From positions 11,816-73,749 of the forward strand of contig PMML01000058.1 in assembly GCA_003162695.1 (NCBI GenBank): DNA of 61,934 bases, given 5' to 3'. The translations under genes were made by a program, and so were the position numbers. Positions 29,323-37,471 of the stretch are shown piece by piece; position 1 is the first letter of the stretch, and the number at the start of each line of letters is the position of its first letter. The notes below the pieces were generated by a model that saw only the letters and a program-made list of their open reading frames with translations, did not search any database and was not told the DNA's origin. Source of the DNA: Ignavibacteriota bacterium (GTDB taxonomy: Bacteria; Bacteroidota; Ignavibacteria; UBA10030).

Positions 29323-32133
29323 TTATAAGCGAAAACTGATTCCAATAGTGCCGCGAAGCTTATTAGTATCCTGTTGAACAAAGAGAGTAGGATGTACCAT
29401 CATCTTGCCTGTCGGTACTTCTTCCACAATTTTAGAATTCAATAAGTTCGAAAGTTTTATTGAAACCTTAAGCCCGGGAAGAATTTCTTGATCTGCGGCA
29501 CAATCCATATCACCGACAGCATCTTCATAAATATCATGTCCATCTTCGTTATTTACGGCACTGAGCCGTCTGCCGGTATAATTGTAAGAGATGCGTAAGC
29601 CGGTACCCCATTGCGAATTATCGTATAAAAGGGTTGCATTCGCCAACACTGGAGATTGAGATTGAAGCGGACGTGTACGTTGGAAATAGGTCGTGACATT
29701 GTTGCCTTGATTATCGATCGCTACGGAATAGACTTCATCGGTGATTCGCGAATAGACGTACGTAAAATTTTCTGATATGCCAAAATTCCCGAAATGCACG
29801 ATACTCGATTCTTCGACACCATAAACATCAGCCGGATTGCCGTTACCTTTTGATCTGGTCGAAGTGATAGCGCCGGAAATTTCATCTTCAATCGGATCGG
29901 TGATTCGTTTCGCATAAGCGCCGATGGAGATTTGATTCGTTGTCGAAGTAACATATTCGTATTGCAAGTCGACGTTTGTCGCATGTGCAGGTTTTAAATT
30001 AGGATTACCCTGAGTTGTGTTAACGTCTCCCCTATCTTGCGCAGGAACAAGATCAAAATAACTCGGACGACTCATGGTACCCGAAATGGAAAGTCGAAAA
30101 ATATTTTCAGGATCGATGGCGTAACGTATGTGCATGCTCGGTAGCAAGTCGATGAATTTCGCCGTATCGCTCGTCGGACCTGTAATTGGTCCTTGTTTTA
30201 TGGGAGCTGCGGTCCAATATTGATCGGTTGCCTGCTCCCATCGCACTCCGGTAAGGATCTGAATTGAATTTGTATTTAATACATATTCGACATATCCCGA
30301 CCACAGCCCTTCATGTGCTTTATAGTTCTGGTAACCGAAAACGGCAGTTCCATAATATCCAAAAGGCGTAACCTGCATACTATCGAGTTCTGTGAACGTT
30401 TGCGTGCTCCCATTTTTCTGAATAGATGCATTCAATTGATAATCGTTTTGAAAGTTCACGCGCTTAAGGTCTATATAACTTGCCCCAGACTGAATCGTAT
30501 GCGTCCCGTTTTCCGTAAGTTTCCATGAAATATCCGCTTTCCCGAGATATTGCTTGTCATCATTTTTTCGCCACGAATGATAAATATTGCCAAATCCGAA
30601 TGTAGTAGGCGGATTTCCATGTTTATCATATTTCCCCAGCAACGTATAGTCGGCGTCATCCGGGCGATCTTGAATTGCGTCCGAGTAATTTGCCGTCCAC
30701 CGGAGAGAGATCGGTTTAGATGTAAAATGTTCTCCGGATAATGTGTAATTTGCTATGGTTTGTTTTCGGAGTGCCGACTCATTCGTATATGTAAAAGGAG
30801 ATCCTCCCTTTGAGCCGAACACCGTTGCTGAAAGGCCATGCATAGTCAAATCTTCAACTTGATTGAGGTAAATGAATGTCGCCGACAATTGTTGATCGAT
30901 AGCCATAATAAAATCAGCTTTAACCGTAGCTCCGCTGCGCATTTTATGTGATCCATAAGTTCGATCATCCCTTGTTGCATCATACGGTGCATAATTATTA
31001 TTAACGTTTTCGTCAAGTGTATAAACCTCTGTCTGTGTTACGTTATAAGTATTTTGATAACTTCCGGCAGCAATAATACCCAATTGCTTATCAAAGAACC
31101 TGTTGCCGATGACAAGCGAATATAAGCCGTCCGGCGGCGCAGTCCGATTTGTAAATTTGAGATTATTGATTGTGAAATCAGATGCACTCGTTTTATAAAT
31201 CGGTCCTAACAAAGTGGTCGGATCGGCGTCGCTTGCTCTGCCATGGAGACGTTCCGGATCAAATTCGGGAACTGTACTCGGATCGAAAGTAGAAATAGTT
31301 TTATGTATGAGTGACGAACTGTATCCCGTAGCAGCGCTAATATTAAAAACAAAAGATTCCGGTGCGCTGCGAAAGATAAGATCCGTGGTTCCACCGATTG
31401 CATCGCCGGGAAGATCGGGCGTCAATGATTTCGTTACATCGATCCGTTCGAATAATGCTGATGGAAAAATATCGAGGGGAATAAATCTGTCTTTCGATTC
31501 AGGACTTGGAATTTTTATTCCGTCAATCAATGTATTATTATACTGCTGCTCCAATCCGCGCATAATAACATAGCGTCCTTCTCCGTTGTTCTTTATAAGG
31601 GACAGCCCGGATATTCTCTGAAGTACTTCGGCCGCCGTCTTGTCTGTGGAACGTTCTATGGTCTGGGCGGTAACAACATTAATAATGTTATTTGCCTCGA
31701 ATTCGCTTCTGACGCCTGAAGCTTCAAGTTCCTGATTTGCCCGCCCTTGAACGACAATTTCTGCCATATCCACGGGTTTTTCTTCCAGAAAAACATCTTC
31801 TATAACGACGGACGTATCGGAATCGATCTTTATGTGATCGATCTCCATTTTTTTATAGCCCATCATGCGGACATGGAGTGAGTACTCGCCTTTTGGGATC
31901 TTTTCAATCTTGAAAAATCCGTTTAGATCGCTTACTGTCCCCAGTTCCGTTTTTTTTAGCATGAGGTTTGTGCCCATAAGAATTTCATTTGTTCCTTTGG
32001 CATGTACGATACCGCGTATCGAGCCGGCATACATAATGCTCATAAAGAGTACGGTAAAGAACGTTATTGCAAGGGTTCGAACAGAACGTCGAGGGTATAT
32101 GAATGGATGGATTGAGTCGGCACGATATGCCAT
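29323..32133 (-). CDS. TonB-dependent receptor with N-terminal carboxypeptidase-like regulatory domain
   Basis: GIVHAKGTNEILMGTNLMLKKTELGTVSDLNGFFKIEKIPKGEYSL, plug domain, C-terminal barrel; probable start MAYRAD (signal peptide RRSVRTLAITFFTVLFMSIMYA), not the ORF start at 32292. Confidence 0.9.
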   Translation of the reverse strand: MAYRADSIHPFIYPRRSVRTLAITFFTVLFMSIMYAGSIRGIVHAKGTNEILMGTNLMLKKTELGTVSDLNGFFKIEKIPKGEYSLHVRMMGYKKMEIDHIKIDSDTSVVIEDVFLEEKPVDMAEIVVQGRANQELEASGVRSEFEANNIINVVTAQTIERSTDKTAAEVLQRISGLSLIKNNGEGRYVIMRGLEQQYNNTLIDGIKIPSPESKDRFIPLDIFPSALFERIDVTKSLTPDLPGDAIGGTTDLIFRSAPESFVFNISAATGYSSSLIHKTISTFDPSTVPEFDPERLHGRASDADPTTLLGPIYKTSASDFTINNLKFTNRTAPPDGLYSLVIGNRFFDKQLGIIAAGSYQNTYNVTQTEVYTLDENVNNNYAPYDATRDDRTYGSHKMRSGATVKADFIMAIDQQLSATFIYLNQVEDLTMHGLSATVFGSKGGSPFTYTNESALRKQTIANYTLSGEHFTSKPISLRWTANYSDAIQDRPDDADYTLLGKYDKHGNPPTTFGFGNIYHSWRKNDDKQYLGKADISWKLTENGTHTIQSGASYIDLKRVNFQNDYQLNASIQKNGSTQTFTELDSMQVTPFGYYGTAVFGYQNYKAHEGLWSGYVEYVLNTNSIQILTGVRWEQATDQYWTAAPIKQGPITGPTSDTAKFIDLLPSMHIRYAIDPENIFRLSISGTMSRPSYFDLVPAQDRGDVNTTQGNPNLKPAHATNVDLQYEYVTSTTNQISIGAYAKRITDPIEDEISGAITSTRSKGNGNPADVYGVEESSIVHFGNFGISENFTYVYSRITDEVYSVAIDNQGNNVTTYFQRTRPLQSQSPVLANATLLYDNSQWGTGLRISYNYTGRRLSAVNNEDGHDIYEDAVGDMDCAADQEILPGLKVSIKLSNLLNSKIVEEVPTGKMMVHPTLFVQQDTNKLRGTIGISFRL

Positions 32134-32281
32134 ACAGACATCATGGTTCGATGCTTTCCCGATAGATGGGATGCAATCGAATTGGACGGATCTATTTGCA
32201 TATATTTTTTGGAACAAAATTATATCCTTCTTTGCATAAGAAAAATCAACACATGAAGATGTACCTGAAAATTGCATAACC

Positions 32282-32324
32282 AATATACTCATGTATTGTT
32301 ATGCGGAGATTACCGTACAGTTAA
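32282..32324 (-). promoter_or_regulatory. Putative PhoB-type box: three NTAAY half-sites, plus TATATT
   Basis: Plus-strand GTTAT 32298, ATTAC 32309, GTTAA 32320 (gene strand TTAAC, GTAAT, ATAAC); gene-strand TATATT starting at 32287, 15 nt from the start of the last half-site. Confidence 0.6.
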
Positions 32325-32788
32325 GAGACTGATGTTAGATTGTTGCAAAAATAAATTCCGCAATGAGAGCGATACAACCGGACTGATACTTTGTCATCAA
32401 CATGGGAATTCTGCAGAACTTCGGCCGGCCAAATGCATGGAATTCTGATTTCACTTTCAATCAAATCAAACGTGGAATAGTCAGAACCATTTTAAGGGCT
32501 ATAGATCTGCCGTATTTGGCTATCAGTTCGGGAAGAGAGATACAGCCAATGATACAACCGCGTAGGTGAGAGATGTTCGTCGCAAGCTGAGTGCAGCCGT
32601 TTATTCAGCAACTGACACTCCATATACCTCAAAGCTCGTCTGGTCACGATTTTACCGTTCATGGCTTTGATGCTTCAAGTGGTTCTATCGTATCTAAACT
32701 CAGTTAATAACTTTCAACTCTCTCGATAAAGAGCGGATAAATTTCTTAACCGATTCTTAATATTCAAGCATTGGAAGCGCAGAATAAA

Positions 32789-33579
32789 ATGAATACCTTT
32801 TTTACCATGGAACGTTTCCGATCGTACTTTTTCTGGTTTATTTTTGGGTTGTATGCGCCGTGTGTCTTTTCACAAACGCCGGACGACTTTATCCGGCTCG
32901 GTGATTGTGCGTATGCACAATGTCTGAACGACTCTGCAAAAGTCCAATATGAACGTGCCTACAAACTTGCACCCGATTCATTTGAAGTTTTAAAACGCAT
33001 GGCGACGGTGTATAACGACGAAGGAAAGGTGCTTCTGCATTCTTCCGACAGCGCTGAAGTAAAATACCGGATGGCCATCCCGTTTGCGCGTGAACTCGCA
33101 GCGCGGTATCCGGATCGTGCCGAATCGCATTTTTGTCTTGCCTTGTGCCTGGGGAGCCTGATTCCGTTCCAGAGTGTGCGGCAAAAAATATCCAACAGCA
33201 AAGAGGTTCTGTACCATCTCAACGAAACGCTGCGGCTGGATTCGTCGATGGTTCTTGCATACGTTCTTCTAGGAGTTTTTTGGCGGGAGGCGGCGTCGCT
33301 TTCATGGCTGGAAAAAGCGTTTGTCCGGATCGTCTACGGCGAATCGATCGACAAAACAGTTCAAGATTCGGAAAATATTCTGCTTCGCGCGAAGGAAATG
33401 AACCCGCGGTGTCCTTATGTATATTATGAATTGTACTGGACATACAAATCAATGGGAAAAAAAAATTGGCCTTGCAAAATTTATCGGCCGTTCTCGCATT
33501 TTCACCGGTCAACCTTCGCGAAAAAATACAGCAGCAAGAGGCGCGCGAAGAATGGGCGTCTCTTGCTGCAAAAAATTAA
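32789..33579 (+). CDS. TPR-like secreted protein, apparently frameshifted at an A9 run (33457-33465)
   Basis: N-terminal signal peptide and TPR-like repeats; the alternative frame after A9 reads LALQNLSAVLAFSPVNLREKIQQQEAREEWASLAAKN*. Confidence 0.65.
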
Positions 33580-33591
33580 TACATTTTTTTG

Positions 33592-33622
33592 TTGACAAAT
33601 GAAGAAACTCTTCTTAGCTTTG
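33592..33622 (+). promoter_or_regulatory. Promoter: TTGACA - 17 bp - TAGCTTTG
   Basis: TTGACA 33592-33597; TAGCTTTG 33615-33622 matches the Bacteroidetes TAnnTTTG -7 motif. Confidence 0.6.
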
Positions 33623-33627
33623 TTGTA

Positions 33628-33706
33628 CCCACGCCTACCGTTTGGTAGTGGCGGTAGGCTAAATCCCCCGAAGCCCGTGGTTTTCCCCTGGCCACGGGCT
33701 TTTTTT
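33628..33706 (+). ncRNA. Candidate small RNA of about 79 nt
   Basis: Starts after the promoter above; 8-bp stem GCCTACCG/CGGTAGGC (33633-33640/33652-33659); ends in a strong terminator. Confidence 0.5.
33672..33706 (+). terminator. Rho-independent terminator
   Basis: AGCCCGTGG (33672-33680) / CCACGGGCT (33692-33700) followed by T7. Confidence 0.85.
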
Positions 33707-33821
33707 AAGCCCGATTTTCCTCGAAAACTTTCAAATCGAATATTCTTCTCGAATTTCATAATTCTTTTCTGTTATATTTCGTATAACGAAAAGCTTCAAT
33801 ATCATTTATTTGAAAATAATT

Positions 33822-34514
33822 ATGTCCAAAAAAATATTAGTTGTCGATGACGAAGCCGACATCGTGCGGCTTTTAAAATACAATCTTGAAAAAGAAGGGT
33901 TCGATGTCATCGCTGCGCAGGATGGAAAAGCGGCGATTGAAAAAGCCCAGACGCGTCCTGACTTAATCGTCCTGGATGTTATGATGCCGCAGATGGACGG
34001 CTGGGAAGTCATCCGTGAGCTGAAAAAGAAAAAAGAGACCGCGGATATCCCGGTCCTTTTTCTGACGGCAAAAGAATCGGAGATCGACGAAGTGCTCGGC
34101 CTCGAACTGGGCGCGGACGATTATATCATCAAACCGATAAGTCCCCGCAAGCTTGTCGCACGCATCAAAGCGACATTGAGGCGGAACGATGCCTCGGCAG
34201 CCCCGGCTGATCTCCAGGATATTTTACATCTTCCGCATATCATTATCAATATTCCGAATTATTCCGTCAAGGTGGATAAACAGGAAGTATTTTTTCCGAA
34301 AAAAGAATTTGAAGTTCTCTCTCTACTCGCACGGAAGCGGGGCCGTGTGGTGACTCGTGAAGAACTTCTCGATTCTGTGTGGGGAAAAGGCGTCTATGTC
34401 GTGGACCGTACGATCGATGTTCATATAAGAAAAATTCGAGAGAAACTTAACCGGCATGCAGATATGATTGAAACGGTGAAAGGTGTCGGTTACCGGATCA
34501 AGGGAGATGAATGA
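33822..34514 (+). CDS. phoB: OmpR/PhoB-family response regulator
   Basis: KILVVDDEADIVRLLKYNLEKEGF...LIVLDVMMPQMDGWEV; winged-helix VWGKGVYVVDRTIDVHIRKIREKL. Confidence 0.85.
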   Translation: MSKKILVVDDEADIVRLLKYNLEKEGFDVIAAQDGKAAIEKAQTRPDLIVLDVMMPQMDGWEVIRELKKKKETADIPVLFLTAKESEIDEVLGLELGADDYIIKPISPRKLVARIKATLRRNDASAAPADLQDILHLPHIIINIPNYSVKVDKQEVFFPKKEFEVLSLLARKRGRVVTREELLDSVWGKGVYVVDRTIDVHIRKIREKLNRHADMIETVKGVGYRIKGDE

Positions 34515-35935
34515 AGCATATCCGTACAAAGTTAAATGCGACGTATATCGGTTTGACGGTTCTTGTCCTGCTCGTTGCCGGATTTATTATCGATATCGAA
34601 ATTGATGCCTACTTCCATAGTAGGCTTGCGGACGATCTCGAACACCGTGCAGATTTGATTCTCGATGCTATAAAACCGGATTCCGGAAATTCTGATGAAC
34701 GTATTAAGATGCTTGCACGTTCTGCGGGAGCGCGCATCACGCTGGTTGCAGAAGACGGCAGGGTTGTGCTGGATTCGGAAGTTCCTGTGGAAAAAATTCC
34801 CGCTCTTGAAAATCATCTGAACCGTCCTGAAATTCAGAAAGCGCTTCGTGCCGGCAGCGGCACGGATATACGACGGAGCGTGACAGTCGGAGTAGATTAT
34901 TTTTATATGGCCAAACGCATCGAATATCTTGAAAATGCGCTTCATGCAATTGCGTTCATTCGGTTAAGTGTCCCGTTGACCGAAGTGCAGGCGGTATCGC
35001 ACGGCATCCGGCTGAACATTATGTTTGCGGGAATCTTCGTTCTTATCCTCGTCGTCATCGTCAGTTCGTTCGTATCCCACCGCATCACCGGTCCGCTGGT
35101 TCATATTGCGGAGGCTGCCGGCGCAATCCGGCACGGGGATCTCGATACACGCATCACAATTAATTCTACGGATGAAATCGGGCAGGTCGCTCACGCAGTG
35201 AACGAAATGGTCGATCGCTTGAAAACGGATATAGGCCGGCTTCGAAAGCTGGAGCAGGTACGCAGCCAGTTCCTGGGCAATGTTTCTCATGAGCTCCGTA
35301 CGCCGATTTTTGCATTGCAAGGTTTTCTGGAAACGCTGCTCGACGGCGCAATCGACGATCCGAATGTGAGCAGGGATTTTTTAGAAAAAGCATATTCGAA
35401 TGCGATGCGCCTGAACACACTGTTGAACGATCTCATCGATATATCACGCATCGAATCGGGTGAAATGAAAATGAGTTTCCGGTATTTCGATGTGAGGGAA
35501 TTTGTGGACTCCGTTATTGCCGACCTGCAGTCCGTAGCGTCGTCGAAAGCAATTACGCTGAAGGCGGAGTACGGAACCGAAACGTCGCTGCAGGTGATGG
35601 GGGACCGGGACCGTCTGGTTCAGGCGCTCACGAACTTGATCGACAATGCCATCAAGTATACGCAAAATGGGGGAACGATAACGGTGCAAACGAGAGATGA
35701 AGGTGAGAATGTCTGGATCGATGTTGCCGATACGGGGATCGGAATTTTACCGGAACATTTGTCCCGCATCTTCGAACGATTTTACCGTGTGGATAAGGAA
35801 CGTTCGCGCGAAGCTGGGGGAACCGGCCTGGGTCTTGCCATTGTCAAGCATATTATCGAAGCGCACGGCAGCAAGGTCGAGGTCCGCAGCGAAGCCGGTA
35901 AAGGCAGTGTGTTTTCGTTTCCGGTGAAAAAATAG
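34511..35935 (+). CDS. phoR: PhoR-like membrane sensor histidine kinase
   Basis: TM, HAMP, NVSHELRTPIFALQGFLETLLDGA, GTGLGLAIVKHIIEAHG; sensor region RPEIQKALRAGSGTDIRRSVTVGVDYFYMAKRI as in PhoR-type kinases. Confidence 0.8.
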   Translation: MKHIRTKLNATYIGLTVLVLLVAGFIIDIEIDAYFHSRLADDLEHRADLILDAIKPDSGNSDERIKMLARSAGARITLVAEDGRVVLDSEVPVEKIPALENHLNRPEIQKALRAGSGTDIRRSVTVGVDYFYMAKRIEYLENALHAIAFIRLSVPLTEVQAVSHGIRLNIMFAGIFVLILVVIVSSFVSHRITGPLVHIAEAAGAIRHGDLDTRITINSTDEIGQVAHAVNEMVDRLKTDIGRLRKLEQVRSQFLGNVSHELRTPIFALQGFLETLLDGAIDDPNVSRDFLEKAYSNAMRLNTLLNDLIDISRIESGEMKMSFRYFDVREFVDSVIADLQSVASSKAITLKAEYGTETSLQVMGDRDRLVQALTNLIDNAIKYTQNGGTITVQTRDEGENVWIDVADTGIGILPEHLSRIFERFYRVDKERSREAGGTGLGLAIVKHIIEAHGSKVEVRSEAGKGSVFSFPVKK

Positions 35936-36072
35936 GAAACCCGATTTTTAAATAATCGGTAATCAGATGGGCAAATTATTTTCATGTTTTCTTTTTGCAT
36001 TTTGAATGCATTTAATCATACATTCAGAGTAATTAATCAGCATAATTTAACACAATTATTTTTTTCTCAGTT

Positions 36073-36180
36073 ATCAATCCCCCTTTTTCCCCCTTTTGAA
36101 CAAAAGGGAGTTGGAAACATAAAAATGTATCATGCGAATGCATGATAGTTAATTTTCCTCTTTTACAGGGGGATTTTGAT
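36073..36180. repeat. MITE/REP-like intergenic element with terminal inverted repeats and internal hairpins
   Basis: ATCAATCCCCC (36073-36083) vs GGGGGATTTTGAT (36168-36180); hairpins CCCTTTTGAACAAAAGGG (36091-36108) and ATCATGCGAATGCATGAT (36129-36146). Confidence 0.6.
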
Positions 36181-36467
36181 CTTTCAATATCTCGCTGAGT
36201 AATAACGAACTGCCTATAATAAGTTATACTCCATTTACTCTTTTTGGTTATTGACAATAATCGAGAAAAACCGTACATACACAGGAAGTATAAAATAATT
36301 CGGCGGGATTTTTAGAGGGTACCTTCCGAATGAAGTTTTGCAATTCTTTTACGTTTCAATATAAAAAAAATATTTGTTGCCATCTTGGGGGTATAAATCC
36401 CATGAGACAGTTATTCGATGCATTGTGAGTTTTAGGCTGGGCAATAAATGAAAAAACAGGAGGATCT

Positions 36468-36812
36468 ATGGAATGTCCATCGTGTCATCAATCGGCTTCG
36501 TCCGTCTTTCGGACGGCCTTTTCCTTGCAGGGCGTTACATTTTCCAAAGCGATGAAAGGCTATTTTAAATGCCGGCATTGCGGCACGCTTCTTCAATTTA
36601 TCAATGGTAACTTAACGATCATGCTGCAGATCCTTGCCGGCCTCGTGTCCGTGGCCGTCTACGTAATCCTCTTTCGTTTCATGAATTCCCTGGTCGGATA
36701 CAAGATTGCAGTCGGACTGTTCTTTCCGTTCCTCTTCTTCATTGGTCTGAGCTTTGCCGCATTCCTGGTCGGAGTGTTTGCAAAGGTTGCAAGTGTGGAT
36801 GAGAAAAAATGA
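36468..36812 (+). CDS. Zinc-ribbon plus two-TM hypothetical protein
   Basis: CPSCHQ...CRHCG followed by two TM segments. Confidence 0.65.
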   Translation: MECPSCHQSASSVFRTAFSLQGVTFSKAMKGYFKCRHCGTLLQFINGNLTIMLQILAGLVSVAVYVILFRFMNSLVGYKIAVGLFFPFLFFIGLSFAAFLVGVFAKVASVDEKK

Positions 36813-36942
36813 AGAAGACATTCTGAACGAGAATTCTTCGCAGGCGAACAAGATGATTTCTCTCCCGTTTAATCGGGATCGAAATGAAAATAAATTCTTT
36901 TAATCCAAAAAATAATCACACTTCTCATAGGGGGAAAAAGTT

Positions 36943-37377
36943 ATGGATCAGCTCTTCAACAAAATCATCAAATCGGGGAATAATACGTATTCCCTGGATG
37001 TAAAGGAAGCAAAGAACCAGTCGAAGTATCTCGCAATTTCTTCGACGATGCCGTCCAGGGACGATCCGCAGCAAATGGTCACGCGAAGCGTTCTTGTTTT
37101 TAATAATGCCATCGATAATTTTGTCAGCACATTGAAAGAGGCTTCAAAGGTGATGAAGTCGGAATCGGATTTCAGTAAAATGATTCATTCCGGAAAAACC
37201 ACTTATTCCGTCGATGTACGAATATCGAAAAATCAGAATAAGTATCTTTCCATTTCTTCGACGCATCCCTCCAAAGAGGACGCTCATAAAATGAATCGGC
37301 AGAGTATAGCGATTTTCGACACGACAGCGCCGGATTTTGTAGGCGCCGTCGAGGAATCGCTGCCGTTCTTGAAATAG
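36943..37377 (+). CDS. Tandem PUR-like (DUF3276-like) domain protein
   Basis: Two ~70-aa repeats: FNKIIKSGNNTYSLDVKEAKNQSKYLAISSTMPS and FSKMIHSGKTTYSVDVRISKNQNKYLSISSTHPS. Confidence 0.65.
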   Translation: MDQLFNKIIKSGNNTYSLDVKEAKNQSKYLAISSTMPSRDDPQQMVTRSVLVFNNAIDNFVSTLKEASKVMKSESDFSKMIHSGKTTYSVDVRISKNQNKYLSISSTHPSKEDAHKMNRQSIAIFDTTAPDFVGAVEESLPFLK

Positions 37378-37403
37378 GCCCGTGCTGTCCGATGCTGCGA
37401 ATG

Positions 37404-37429
37404 AGCCCGCCCTTTGGCGGGCTTTTCTT
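37404..37429 (+). terminator. Rho-independent terminator
   Basis: AGCCCGCC-CTTT-GGCGGGCT followed by TTT. Confidence 0.8.
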
Positions 37430-37471
37430 TTTCTTGTTTGTTCTCTCTTTATTGGGTAGATTTTAGAAAGT

